Assembly: GCF_002836475.1 (NCBI RefSeq)
Contig: NZ_PJBJ01000029.1
Location: 1-64,000, forward strand
Source: Flavobacterium sp. ALD4
GTDB lineage: Bacteria > Bacteroidota > Bacteroidia > Flavobacteriales > Flavobacteriaceae
Reading direction: 5' to 3'
Length of the DNA: 64,000 bases
In this document: positions 8,020-17,200 of the stretch, one piece after another
Numbering within the stretch: the first letter of the stretch is position 1
How the letters are laid out: each line of letters opens with the position of its first letter
Made by a program: the position numbers and the translations under genes
Notes under the pieces: model-generated
The model's database searches: none
Told to the model about the DNA's origin: nothing
The model's input: the letters and a program-made list of their open reading frames with translations, nothing else

Positions 8020-9237
8020 CTAAACTGTAGCTTCTATTGGCAACGGAATTTGATTTTTCAATAAGTCCTCAAAGGTTTCATGGGCACGGATTAAATGTCC
8101 TTTTCCATTCATCCATAAAACTTCGGCCGGTCTGTATCTTGAATTATAGTTAGATGCCATAGAATAGCAATACGCTCCTGCGTTTCTAAAACTTAAAATA
8201 TCACCTTCCTTGATTTCAGGAATCCTTCTGTTGTTGGCAAAAGTGTCCGTTTCGCAAATATATCCCACTACTGAATAGAAACGCTCTTTTCCTTTTGGAT
8301 TCGAGATGTTGTCAATTTGATGTTGCGAGCCATAAAGCATCGGTCGGATCAAGTGATTGAAGCCACTGTCTATACCGGCGAACACAGTTGACGTTGTTTG
8401 TTTGATTACGTTTACTTTTACTAAAAATTGTCCTGCCTCGCTTACCAAGAATTTTCCTGGTTCGAATATTAGCGTCAATTCTTTTCCGTATTCTTTGCAA
8501 AAAGCGTTGAATCTTTTAGACAATTTTTTACCTAACTCTTCAATATCAGTTTCGATATCATCTTTTTTGTAAGGGACTTTAAATCCGCTTCCAAAATCTA
8601 GGAATTCAAGGTTTTTGAAATTTTTGGCAGCATCAAATAATATTTCCGCAGCATATAAAAATACTTCAATATCAAGGATATCTGAACCCGTATGCATGTG
8701 AATACCTACGATGTTCATTTTAGTGTTTTGAACAATACGAACTAAATGAGGCAATTGGTGAATTGAGATACCAAATTTACTGTCGATATGACCTACTGAA
8801 ATATTCGTATTTCCACCTGCCATCACGTGGGGGTTGATACGGATACATACGGGAACATCTGGATGTTTTGTGCCAAATTGCTCTAATATGGACAGGTTGT
8901 CAATGTTTATTTGAACTCCCATTGCGTTGACCTCTTCGATTTCTTCAAGAGATACTCCGTTAGGGGTATAGAATATTTTTTCTGGTGCGTATCCTGCATG
9001 AAGCCCTAAAAGTACTTCCTGAATAGAAACGGTATCTAAACCGGATCCCATTTCTTTTAGTAGTTGAAGTATGGCCACATTTGACAATGCCTTCATTGCA
9101 TAGTTGATGCGCAAGTTGTCCACCTTAGAAAAAGCTTTCGTTAATCTATTGTACTGGGATTTTATTTTTTCGGCATCATAAACATATATTGGACTGCCAA
9201 ATTGTTCTGTTAACTGAAGTAAGTCTTTTGGTTGCAT
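8020..9237 (-). CDS. lysA: Diaminopimelate decarboxylase
   Basis: This 405-residue fold-type III PLP enzyme converts meso-diaminopimelate to L-lysine, the last step of the pathway. Lys49 in INYAMKALSN is the PLP lysine. GSGLDTVS, the HMHTGSDI segment, EPGKFLVSEAG, and RNAGAYCYSMASNYNSR near the C-terminus (Tyr contacts) are all present and complete. The sequence reads as LysA rather than carboxynorspermidine or arginine decarboxylase. A TAnnTTTG box lies upstream on the minus strand at 9254-9261. It is convergent with pafA and stands alone; no other lysine gene is adjacent. Confidence 0.94.
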   Translation of the reverse strand: MQPKDLLQLTEQFGSPIYVYDAEKIKSQYNRLTKAFSKVDNLRINYAMKALSNVAILQLLKEMGSGLDTVSIQEVLLGLHAGYAPEKIFYTPNGVSLEEIEEVNAMGVQINIDNLSILEQFGTKHPDVPVCIRINPHVMAGGNTNISVGHIDSKFGISIHQLPHLVRIVQNTKMNIVGIHMHTGSDILDIEVFLYAAEILFDAAKNFKNLEFLDFGSGFKVPYKKDDIETDIEELGKKLSKRFNAFCKEYGKELTLIFEPGKFLVSEAGQFLVKVNVIKQTTSTVFAGIDSGFNHLIRPMLYGSQHQIDNISNPKGKERFYSVVGYICETDTFANNRRIPEIKEGDILSFRNAGAYCYSMASNYNSRYRPAEVLWMNGKGHLIRAHETFEDLLKNQIPLPIEATV

Positions 9238-9253
9238 TGTTATTAATTTTTAG

Positions 9254-9284
9254 CAAATTTATTACTCTTTTATGGATATGGCAA
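9254..9284 (-). promoter_or_regulatory. Probable lysA promoter
   Basis: On the minus strand, TTG (9282-9284) is followed after 20 nt by TAAATTTG (9254-9261), and the start codon lies 16 nt further on. Confidence 0.6.
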
Positions 9285-9359
9285 GCGGATATCTAAATTC
9301 TAACAATTTGTAACAAAATGTTATAAAATCAACAAACGATGGGTTTGTACCCAATATTC

Positions 9360-9471
9360 GGGTGAGTGATAGTAGCGAAAAGCCACGGTCACTGGAGCGC
9401 GAACGAAAAGGACGAGAACTTTAATCGGATAGCGTACCAGGCAAGAGCGGTAGTGAATGTCTGGCCACCCC
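9360..9471. repeat. GC-richer structured intergenic element
   Basis: This block of about 110 bp stands out from the AT-rich surroundings by its base composition. It contains GTAGCGAAAAGCCACGG, GGAGCGCGAACGAAAAGG and CGGATAGCGTACCAGG. From memory it resembles a dispersed non-coding element seen between genes in Flavobacterium. No ORF and no clear hairpin with a T-run were seen. It lies between divergent lysA and the end of gltD. Only one copy was noticed in this window. Confidence 0.4.
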
Positions 9472-9477
9472 AAAAAC

Positions 9478-9516
9478 ATAAAAGGCTGTCATAAATTACT
9501 TTTTGACAGCCTTTTT
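9478..9516 (-). terminator. Terminator downstream of gltD
   Basis: AAAGGCTGTCA (9481-9491) pairs with TGACAGCCTTT (9504-9514). It lies 20 nt past the gltD stop on the minus strand. Confidence 0.82.
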
Positions 9517-9535
9517 ATATCCTTTTTTATGTTTA

Positions 9536-10990
9536 CTATAGACTTGGCAAATCACCATTTCCTTTTGTAGGCAAGTTGGTAGATCCCATCAAATATAAAT
9601 CAACTTCCCTTGCTGCTTCACGACCTTCTGAGATTGCCCAAACGATTAAAGATTGCCCTCTTCTCATATCACCAGCGGTGAAGATGTGGGGTACATTTGT
9701 TTGATAATTGGTCGCTTTGTAATTAGTGCGCATGTCCGTCTCTAAACCTAGTTGGTCGCTTAATGTTTTTTCAGGACCCGAAAATCCAAGAGCCAAGAGA
9801 GCTAAATCACAAGGCCATGTTTTCTCAGAACCTTCTTTTTCGACTAATTCAGGTCTTTGTCCTGGTGTCATTTTCCATGCTACTTCTACGGTTTTCAAGC
9901 CTATCAATTCTCCTTTTTCATTAGAAAGGAATTCTTTAGTATTGATTAACCAATTTCTATCGCAACCTTCCTCATGTGAAGAAGATGTTTTTAATTGTAA
10001 TGGCCAGAAAGGCCATGGCGTAGTTTCACTTCGTCCAACAGGTGGTTTAGGCATGATCTCGAAATTGGTAACTGATTTTGCTCCCTGTCTGTTGGAAGTC
10101 CCTACACAGTCAGATCCCGTATCTCCACCACCAATAACAATAACATCCTTACCAGTTGCAAGTATTTGATTAGGAATCACTTCTCCGTACAACGATTTTG
10201 TTTGTTGTGTCAAGAAAGTCATCGCTTGAACCACTCCTTTGCTTTCAATCCCTTTTGTAGGTAAGCTTCTACTTGATGTAGAGCCCCCGCATAATACGAT
10301 CGAATCGAATGCATTCAATTCTTCTGTGCTGTAGTTTACGCCAACATTTACATTAGTTTTAAAAGTTATTCCTTCTGCTTCTAGAATTAGAACACGACGG
10401 TCTATAATTGCTTTTTCTAATTTAAAATTTGGAATTCCATATCGCAATAAGCCACCGATAGCATTATCTCGCTCAAAGACCGTTACAGTATGTCCAGCTC
10501 TATTTAATTGTTGAGCAGCGGCTAATCCGGCAGGACCGGAACCTATAACTGCTACTGTTTTACCGGTTCTTTGTAAAGGAATTTGGGGTTTAATCCATCC
10601 TTCTGCAAAACCTCTCTCTATTATATTTTTTTCAATATTCTCGATTGCGACAGGCTCTTCAATAATACCTAACACACACGATTTTTCACATGGTGCAGGG
10701 CATAAGCGTCCCGTAAATTCTGGAAAGTTATTTGTTGCTTGTAAAATTTCTAAGGCGCCTTGCCATTCCTCTTGATGTACCATATCATTAAAGTCAGGAA
10801 TCAAATTTCCTAATGGACAAGCACTATGGCAAAACGGAATGCCACAGTCCATGCATCTTGATCCTTGTTCTTTAATTTTATTTTTATCTAATGGAATTGT
10901 AAACTCATTATAATTTGAGACACGTTCCGCTATTACTACATTACTTTCGTCAGTTCTATCGTATTCTTTAAATCCACCTATCTTTCCCAT
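9536..10990 (-). CDS. gltD: Glutamate synthase, small (beta) subunit
   Basis: This 484-residue FAD/NAD(P)H-binding subunit passes electrons from NAD(P)H to the large subunit for reductive transfer of glutamine amide nitrogen to 2-oxoglutarate. The N-terminal Cys motifs CMDCGIPFCHSAC and CPAPCEKSC are those that hold two [4Fe-4S] clusters. A Rossmann motif VIGSGPAGLAAAQQL binds FAD, and IGGGDTGSDC is the NAD(P)H site. The C-terminal GDMRRGQSLIVWAISEGREAA is family-typical. It starts 2 nt after the gltB stop, so the two are surely co-transcribed, and ends before a terminator. Confidence 0.96.
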   Translation of the reverse strand: MGKIGGFKEYDRTDESNVVIAERVSNYNEFTIPLDKNKIKEQGSRCMDCGIPFCHSACPLGNLIPDFNDMVHQEEWQGALEILQATNNFPEFTGRLCPAPCEKSCVLGIIEEPVAIENIEKNIIERGFAEGWIKPQIPLQRTGKTVAVIGSGPAGLAAAQQLNRAGHTVTVFERDNAIGGLLRYGIPNFKLEKAIIDRRVLILEAEGITFKTNVNVGVNYSTEELNAFDSIVLCGGSTSSRSLPTKGIESKGVVQAMTFLTQQTKSLYGEVIPNQILATGKDVIVIGGGDTGSDCVGTSNRQGAKSVTNFEIMPKPPVGRSETTPWPFWPLQLKTSSSHEEGCDRNWLINTKEFLSNEKGELIGLKTVEVAWKMTPGQRPELVEKEGSEKTWPCDLALLALGFSGPEKTLSDQLGLETDMRTNYKATNYQTNVPHIFTAGDMRRGQSLIVWAISEGREAAREVDLYLMGSTNLPTKGNGDLPSL

Positions 10991-10992
10991 GA

Positions 10993-13900
10993 CTATGCTA
11001 TTAGTTCTTCAATTTTTTTCTCTTCTGCTAATCGTTGTAATGCTATTTTATAATCCTTTGGCATTACTTTGATGAAATGTTTTTGTTGGTTTTCCCAATC
11101 TTCTAAGATTCTTCCTGCCAATGGGCTGTTAGTATACATGGAGTGATTTTTAATTAAACGTCTTAGTTTTTTCAAGTCGTCATTTTCCAATTCTTCTAAG
11201 GCTACCATTTCCATATTGCACAAACCATTTTCGAATTGTTTTTTAACATCAAAAATATAAGCAATTCCGCCACTCATACCAGCAGCAAAATTTCTTCCGG
11301 TTTTTCCTAAAACGACCACAATTCCGCCAGTCATATATTCACATCCGTGATCTCCGATTCCTTCCACAACTGCTGTTGCTCCAGAATTTCTTACACCGAA
11401 ACGTTCACCAGCCATACCATTAATGTATGCTTCACCAGTAATTGCACCATAAAGAGCTACGTTTCCAATAATTATGTTTTCTTCTGGTTTAAATGTTGCA
11501 GTAGGAGGGACTTTGATAATTAATTTAGCTCCTGAGAGTCCTTTCCCTAAATAATCATTACAATTTCCATGAATTTTAAATGACAATCCATTAGTGGCGA
11601 AAGCGCCAAAACTTTGTCCAGCAGAGCCTTCAAAATCAACAAGAATGGTATCTTCCGGTAAACCTTGGGCACCATATATTTTTGAGATTTCATTACTTAA
11701 AATAGCTCCCACAGAACGGTCTGTATTTTTAATCTTAAAGTTAACTCGTGTTTTCTCTTTTCTATAAATAGAAGGAATCGCCTCCTTTATGATTTGGAAA
11801 TCCAAAACGTTTTCTAATCCGTGATCTTGTGTTGTTGTATTGTGATTCGGTACTGTTTTTGCTTTTTCAGGTTTGTATAAAATAGTAGACAAATCTAAAC
11901 CGCTTGCTTTATAATGTTTAATGGCTTTGTTTACATTCAATTTTTGTGATTGTCCCACCATTTCTTTTAGCGTTCTAAAGCCTAATTGAGCCATGATTTC
12001 TCTCAATTCTTCAGCAATAAAGTACATGAAATTAATAATGTGTTCTGGAGTTCCTTTGAAATTCTTTCTCAACTCCGGATCTTGAGTGGCAATACCAACT
12101 GGGCATGTGTTTAAATGACATGCTCTCATCATAATACAACCTGACGCTACTAGAGGTGCGGTAGCAAAACCAAATTCCTCTGCTCCAAGTAATGCTGCAA
12201 CAGCAACATCACGACCTGTCTTTAATTGTCCGTCGCATTCTAAGACGACACGACTTCGGAGGTCATTTAGAATTAAAGTTTGCTGTGCCTCAGCAAGACC
12301 TAGTTCCCATGGGATTCCTGTATGCTGCAATGAAGTTAATGGTGCAGCACCTGTTCCTCCATCAAAGCCTGAAATCAAAATCACATCCGCTTTCGCTTTC
12401 GCAACACCGGCTGCAATGGTCCCAACACCTACTTCAGATACTAACTTAACATTGATGCGGGCTTCACGATTGGCATTTTTTAAATCAAATATCAATTGTG
12501 ATAAATCCTCAATAGAATAAATGTCATGATGCGGAGGAGGAGAAATTAATCCAACATATGGAGTTGAGTTTCTTATTTCTGCAATCCAAGGAAGTACTTT
12601 TGCACCAGGTAGTTGCCCACCTTCGCCAGGTTTTGCACCTTGCGCCATCTTTATCTGAATTTCTTTAGCATTTGTTAAGTAGTTAATTGATACTCCAAAT
12701 CTTCCAGAAGCTACCTGTTTTATAGCACTATTTCTAGAGTCACCGTTGATTTCTTTTTGGAAACGTTTTGGATCTTCACCACCTTCTCCTGAATTACTTT
12801 TACCCCCTATTCTGTTCATGGCAATTGCTAAGTTTTCATGAGCTTCCTGACTGAGAGAACCAAGTGACATGGCACCAGTTTTAAATTTTTTAACAATTTC
12901 TGTCCAAGGTTCTACTTCGTCAATTGAGATTGGATCTAAGTTGTTGAATTCAAATAGCCCTCTAATTGTCATTAGGTTTTTACTTTGATCGTTGACCATT
13001 GTGGCGTATTCTTTATAACTTTCTGGACTATTCAAGCGAACGGCTTGTTGTAATTTAGAAATTGTGGTAGGATTAAACATATGCTTCTCGCCTGTTCTTC
13101 TCCATCTGTAAATACCACCAATTTCTAGAGATAAAAGGCTGGCGACACTCGAGTTTGGAAATGCTTTCTGATATCTTTCTTTAATTTCTTTTTCGACTTC
13201 TATTAAACCGATTCCCTCTATTCTAGAAGGGGTATATGGAAAATATTTAGAAGTAAAATTTTTGTTTAAACCTAAAATTTCAAAAATTTGGGCTGCGCGA
13301 TACGAATGTAAAGTGGAGATACCAATTTTATTCATAATTTTCAGAATCCCTTTTGCAATAGCTTTGTTGTAATTTGTGATAGCATAATCAGCTGTCATAC
13401 CGGTAATAAAACTTTTATCTACCTGATCACGGATGATTTCATTCACCAAGTATGGATTTATGGCACTTGCACCATATCCAAATAACAAAGCAAAATGATG
13501 TGGTTCACGCGGTTCGGCGGATTCAATGATAATTCCAAATTTCGAACGAACTTTTAGAATATTCATCGAATGATGGACGTAAGAGCAAGCCAACAACATT
13601 GGTATTGGAGCCATTTTATCACTAACACCTCTATCTGAAAGTATGATGATATTGTATCCTCCTTGTATTGCCTTAAAAGTTGCTTTTACACATTTCTCTA
13701 ATGCACGTTCCAGACCATTTACTCCTTTTTCTATTTCATATAAAGTAGAAATAGTTTGTGACTTGAAATCTGGATGGTCAATATTTCTTATTTTATCCAG
13801 GTCTTCTTTTGAGATTACTGGATTCTGAATTTTCAACTTTTTACAATGTTTTGGAACAATATCAAAGATATTGTAATCTCCACCAATTGCTAAACTGATA

Positions 13901-15507
13901 TCCGTAATAATTTCTTCGCGAATTCCATCTAAAGGCGGATTGGTAACTTGAGCAAATAATTGTTTAAAATAATTATACAAAAGTTGCGGTCTATCCGATA
14001 ATACAGCCAATGGAGTGTCATTACCCATTGAACTAAGTACTTCAGTCCCCTTTGTACTCATTGGATTTATAATTGTCTTTAAATCTTCAATAGTATATCC
14101 AAATAAACGCAATCGAGTTTCAAAATCGATATTCTCAGTTGGCGTCGTATTATTGGTATATGGTACTTTTGCTAGGTGCAATAAATTGTCGTCTAACCAT
14201 TTTCTATAAGGGCGTTTTGTTACTATCGCATCCTTAATCTCGTCATCTTCAATAATACGCCCTTCATTCATGTCAACGAGGAACATTTTTCCGGGCTCTA
14301 ATCGGCCATGCTGTATTACATTCTCGGGTTTTATGTCGAGAACACCTATTTCAGATGCCATAATTACAAACCCATCTTTTGTAAGTGTGTAACGTGACGG
14401 ACGCAAACCATTTCTGTCAAGAAGTGCGCCTATCACATTTCCATCCGTAAAAGGAATAGAGGCAGGGCCATCCCAAGGCTCCATTATACAGGCATTGTAC
14501 TCGTAAAATGCTTTTTTGTCATCAGACATGGTTTGGTGTTTTTCCCATGCTTCAGGTACGACCATCATCATAACTTCCGGTAACGAACGTCCAGTCATTA
14601 ATAACAATTCGATAACCATATCCATAGAAGCGGAGTCTGATTTTCCGTCTAATATTATGGGGAACAATTTTTTGATGTCATCGCCAAATATATCACTTTC
14701 CATTAATTCTTCACGGGCACGCATTCTGCTTACATTTCCACGAAGGGTATTTATTTCGCCATTGTGACACATGTATCGGAACGGTTGAGCGAGTTCCCAT
14801 GAAGGGAATGTATTAGTAGAAAAGCGTTGATGAACCAAAGCTAGTCTCGTTACTAAATCATCGTCTGTTAAATCCGTATAGTATCTGCTGATGTCTTCCG
14901 GCATCAATAGCCCTTTATATATGATAGTGGTGGTAGATAAACTAGAGAAATAGAACATATGACTTTCTGAAGTCTTTGAACTCAGAATAGTATGCTCTGC
15001 TATTTTTCTGGCGGCAAATAATTTGGCGTTGAATTGTTGTTCGGTTAACTCCAATCCGTTCTTACCAATAAATACTTGTTTTACTGTTGGTTCTTTTTCG
15101 GCTGCGATTTGTCCAAGATTTGAAACATCGACAGGAACATCTCTCCATCCGATTATATTCAGGTTTTGATTGCGAACAGCAGTTTCAAGGGTAGTCTTGC
15201 AAAATTCAGCTTGATTTTTCTTTTTGGGTAAAAAAACCATTCCCACTGCATACTCTCTTGTTTCAGGAATAGTAAAGTCGCATACTTTTTTAAAAAAATC
15301 ATGAGGAATGTCAAAAAGAATTCCTGCTCCATCTCCAGTTCTTCCATCAGCACTTACTGCACCTCGATGCTCTAATTTTATTAAGATATCGAGTGCTTTA
15401 TGAATAATATCGTTAGATTTAATTCCGTTTAAATTACAAATAAATCCTGCGCCACAGTTGTCATGTTCAAATTCAGGCAAATAAAGGCCTTGTTCTTTAA
15501 CTTTCAT
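10993..15507 (-). CDS. gltB: Glutamate synthase, large (alpha) subunit
   Basis: This 1504-residue ammonia-assimilating enzyme forms the GOGAT complex with GltD. Cys18 (EHDNCGAGF) becomes the N-terminal nucleophile of the class II glutaminase domain after propeptide removal. The central domain, with SDRGVSDKMAPIPMLL, is followed by the FMN domain (GEGGEDPKRF, PGEGGQLPG, SGFDGGTGAAP). The pattern C-x5-C-x4-C in CIMMRACHLNTCPVG is the [3Fe-4S] site. The C-terminal Gly-rich beta-helix contains GAITGEAYINGMAGERFGVR. The length is normal and no lesion is seen. No exact TAnnTTTG box was found in the first 40 nt upstream. Confidence 0.97.
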   Translation of the reverse strand: MKVKEQGLYLPEFEHDNCGAGFICNLNGIKSNDIIHKALDILIKLEHRGAVSADGRTGDGAGILFDIPHDFFKKVCDFTIPETREYAVGMVFLPKKKNQAEFCKTTLETAVRNQNLNIIGWRDVPVDVSNLGQIAAEKEPTVKQVFIGKNGLELTEQQFNAKLFAARKIAEHTILSSKTSESHMFYFSSLSTTTIIYKGLLMPEDISRYYTDLTDDDLVTRLALVHQRFSTNTFPSWELAQPFRYMCHNGEINTLRGNVSRMRAREELMESDIFGDDIKKLFPIILDGKSDSASMDMVIELLLMTGRSLPEVMMMVVPEAWEKHQTMSDDKKAFYEYNACIMEPWDGPASIPFTDGNVIGALLDRNGLRPSRYTLTKDGFVIMASEIGVLDIKPENVIQHGRLEPGKMFLVDMNEGRIIEDDEIKDAIVTKRPYRKWLDDNLLHLAKVPYTNNTTPTENIDFETRLRLFGYTIEDLKTIINPMSTKGTEVLSSMGNDTPLAVLSDRPQLLYNYFKQLFAQVTNPPLDGIREEIITDISLAIGGDYNIFDIVPKHCKKLKIQNPVISKEDLDKIRNIDHPDFKSQTISTLYEIEKGVNGLERALEKCVKATFKAIQGGYNIIILSDRGVSDKMAPIPMLLACSYVHHSMNILKVRSKFGIIIESAEPREPHHFALLFGYGASAINPYLVNEIIRDQVDKSFITGMTADYAITNYNKAIAKGILKIMNKIGISTLHSYRAAQIFEILGLNKNFTSKYFPYTPSRIEGIGLIEVEKEIKERYQKAFPNSSVASLLSLEIGGIYRWRRTGEKHMFNPTTISKLQQAVRLNSPESYKEYATMVNDQSKNLMTIRGLFEFNNLDPISIDEVEPWTEIVKKFKTGAMSLGSLSQEAHENLAIAMNRIGGKSNSGEGGEDPKRFQKEINGDSRNSAIKQVASGRFGVSINYLTNAKEIQIKMAQGAKPGEGGQLPGAKVLPWIAEIRNSTPYVGLISPPPHHDIYSIEDLSQLIFDLKNANREARINVKLVSEVGVGTIAAGVAKAKADVILISGFDGGTGAAPLTSLQHTGIPWELGLAEAQQTLILNDLRSRVVLECDGQLKTGRDVAVAALLGAEEFGFATAPLVASGCIMMRACHLNTCPVGIATQDPELRKNFKGTPEHIINFMYFIAEELREIMAQLGFRTLKEMVGQSQKLNVNKAIKHYKASGLDLSTILYKPEKAKTVPNHNTTTQDHGLENVLDFQIIKEAIPSIYRKEKTRVNFKIKNTDRSVGAILSNEISKIYGAQGLPEDTILVDFEGSAGQSFGAFATNGLSFKIHGNCNDYLGKGLSGAKLIIKVPPTATFKPEENIIIGNVALYGAITGEAYINGMAGERFGVRNSGATAVVEGIGDHGCEYMTGGIVVVLGKTGRNFAAGMSGGIAYIFDVKKQFENGLCNMEMVALEELENDDLKKLRRLIKNHSMYTNSPLAGRILEDWENQQKHFIKVMPKDYKIALQRLAEEKKIEELIA

Positions 15508-15668
15508 GCTTTATAATTTTTTTATATAAAAATAGCGATTTGATTATATATAATGTATCGAAAATGATTAAAAATAAATATTTTTACAGTAAAATTAGAA
15601 TAACGATTAATAAATGATGATAATCATATTTAGGCGCGCGCGAATTACAAAATCGGCAACCTGATTTA

Positions 15669-15708
15669 ATAGTATCTACTATATATCGGGCTCTATAGTA
15701 GACACTAT
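15669..15708. repeat. Long inverted repeat upstream of sucC
   Basis: ATAGTATCTACTATA (15669-15683) and TATAGTAGACACTAT (15694-15708) pair at 14 of 15 positions, and the exception can form a G-T pair. The loop is 10 nt. No T-run follows, so it is not an ordinary terminator. It could be an operator, an RNA element or a mobile-repeat relic. Confidence 0.6.
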
Positions 15709-15879
15709 CAAATTTATGGTTTTAATTTCAAACGATATAGTGACTATTTCAGCACTAGTTTTATGGGGGTTTACTATTGTTAAGACTTAAAATCGTCTGT
15801 TATTATGAATTTATTGTCGAACTTAGAAGATAAGAAATTTTAAATAGGGAAAAGATTTTTCTGTTACCATGAATTTTGC

Positions 15880-15887
15880 TATTTTTG
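15880..15887 (+). promoter_or_regulatory. Probable -7 box of sucC (TATTTTTG)
   Basis: Exact TAnnTTTG match, 49 nt before the ATG. No TTG is seen at the usual distance; the -33 region reads TTTCTG. Confidence 0.55.
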
Positions 15888-15897
15888 TGGCACTTAT

Positions 15898-15918
15898 ATT
15901 CTGAAATAAATTCAGAAT
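15898..15918 (+). promoter_or_regulatory. Hairpin at the start of the sucC leader
   Basis: ATTCTGAA and TTCAGAAT are perfect 8-bp arms around a 5-nt loop, about 10 nt after the -7 box. This would place a hairpin at the 5' end of the mRNA, where such structures often stabilise transcripts. Confidence 0.5.
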
Positions 15919-15936
15919 CCAGACAAATGCTATATT

Positions 15937-17130
15937 ATGAACATACACGAATATCAAGGAAAAGAGATTTTAGCTAGTTACGGAGTGCGCATTCAGCGTG
16001 GTATCGTTGCTAATAATGCAGTTGAAGCTGTTGCTGCTGCAAAACAATTAACTACTGAAACAGGAACAAGCTGGTTTGTAATCAAAGCGCAAGTTCATGC
16101 AGGTGGACGTGGAAAAGGTGGAGGAGTAAAACTTGCCAAAAACTTACAACAAGTAGAAGAGGTAGCAGGTCAGATTATTGGAATGCAATTGGTGACGCCT
16201 CAAACTTCTGCAGAAGGTAAAAAAGTACACAAAGTTTTAGTTGCTGAAGATGTTTATTACCCTGGTGAAAGTGAAACTTCAGAATTTTACGTATCTGTTT
16301 TATTGAATAGAGCGACAGGTCGCAATATGATCATGTATTCTACCGAAGGTGGAATGGATATCGAAGAAGTAGCAGAACATACACCTCATTTAATTTTCAC
16401 CGAAGAAATTGATCCTTCTGTAGGACTTCAAGGTTTTCAAGCAAGAACAATTGCTTTTAACTTAGGTCTTTCTGGGAATGCTTTTAAAGAAATGGTGAAA
16501 TTCATCGATGCTTTATATAAAGCATATATCGGTTCTGATGCATCAATGTTTGAAATTAACCCAGTTTTAAAAACATCTGATAATAAAATTTTAGCTGTAG
16601 ATGCTAAGGTTAATATTGATGATAATGCTTTGTACAGACAAAAAGCTTATGCTGAGATGCGCGATATTCTTGAAGAGAATCCAATCGAAGTAGAAGCTAA
16701 AGAAGTAGGATTAAACTATGTAGATCTTGACGGTACAGTTGGGTGTATGGTTAACGGTGCTGGATTAGCAATGGCTACTATGGATTTAATTAAGTATGCT
16801 GGTTTTGAGCCTGCAAACTTCCTTGACGTAGGTGGAACTGCTGATGCAAAACGTGTTGAAACGGCTTTCCGTATCATCTTAAAAGATCCAAACGTAAAAG
16901 CGATTTTGATTAATATTTTTGGTGGAATTGTTCGTTGTGACCGTGTGGCACAAGGAGTTGTTGATGCCTACAAGAATATGGGAGACGCTATTAAAGTGCC
17001 GATTATTGTTCGTTTACAAGGTACTAACGCAGCGATTGCAAAAGAATTAATTGATAATTCAGGAATGCCAATATTATCTGCTGTTGAATTTCAAGAAGCA
17101 GCGGACCAAGTAAAAGCGGCTCTTTCTTAA
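15937..17130 (+). CDS. sucC: Succinate-CoA ligase (ADP-forming), beta subunit
   Basis: This 397-residue TCA-cycle enzyme subunit works with SucD to form succinate and ATP from succinyl-CoA, ADP and phosphate. The N-terminal ATP-grasp domain (MNIHEYQGKEIL, AGGRGKGGGVKLAKN) binds nucleotide and Mg. The C-terminal CoA-ligase domain contains NFLDVGGTAD and INIFGGIVRCDRVAQG. The length is normal. sucD is not adjacent: the next gene is on the other strand beyond a terminator, so the two subunits are apparently encoded apart, as I recall for flavobacteria. Confidence 0.97.
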   Translation: MNIHEYQGKEILASYGVRIQRGIVANNAVEAVAAAKQLTTETGTSWFVIKAQVHAGGRGKGGGVKLAKNLQQVEEVAGQIIGMQLVTPQTSAEGKKVHKVLVAEDVYYPGESETSEFYVSVLLNRATGRNMIMYSTEGGMDIEEVAEHTPHLIFTEEIDPSVGLQGFQARTIAFNLGLSGNAFKEMVKFIDALYKAYIGSDASMFEINPVLKTSDNKILAVDAKVNIDDNALYRQKAYAEMRDILEENPIEVEAKEVGLNYVDLDGTVGCMVNGAGLAMATMDLIKYAGFEPANFLDVGGTADAKRVETAFRIILKDPNVKAILINIFGGIVRCDRVAQGVVDAYKNMGDAIKVPIIVRLQGTNAAIAKELIDNSGMPILSAVEFQEAADQVKAALS

Positions 17131-17150
17131 TTAGAAAAGTATTAGATATA

Positions 17151-17190
17151 AAAAAAATCCTGTTTGCCATTGCGAACAGGATTTTTTCTT
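17151..17190. terminator. Bidirectional terminator after sucC
   Basis: AAATCCTGTTTGC pairs with GCGAACAGGATTT across a CATT loop, flanked by A-runs and T-runs. It lies between sucC and a convergent small gene. Confidence 0.9.
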
Positions 17191-17200
17191 TTTACATTAT

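Larger units (their letters stand above)
15508..15936. other. Divergent intergenic region between gltB and sucC
   Basis: There is no ORF in 429 bp. It holds a long imperfect inverted repeat (15669-15708), the sucC -7 box (15880-15887) and a short perfect hairpin in the sucC leader (15898-15918). A GC-rich patch GGCGCGCGCG lies near 15633. Confidence 0.7.

Noticed and set aside
9726-10169. 147-codon ORF opposite gltD
   Set aside because: It lies fully inside gltD, a complete and conserved gene, on the other strand; it is a shadow frame.
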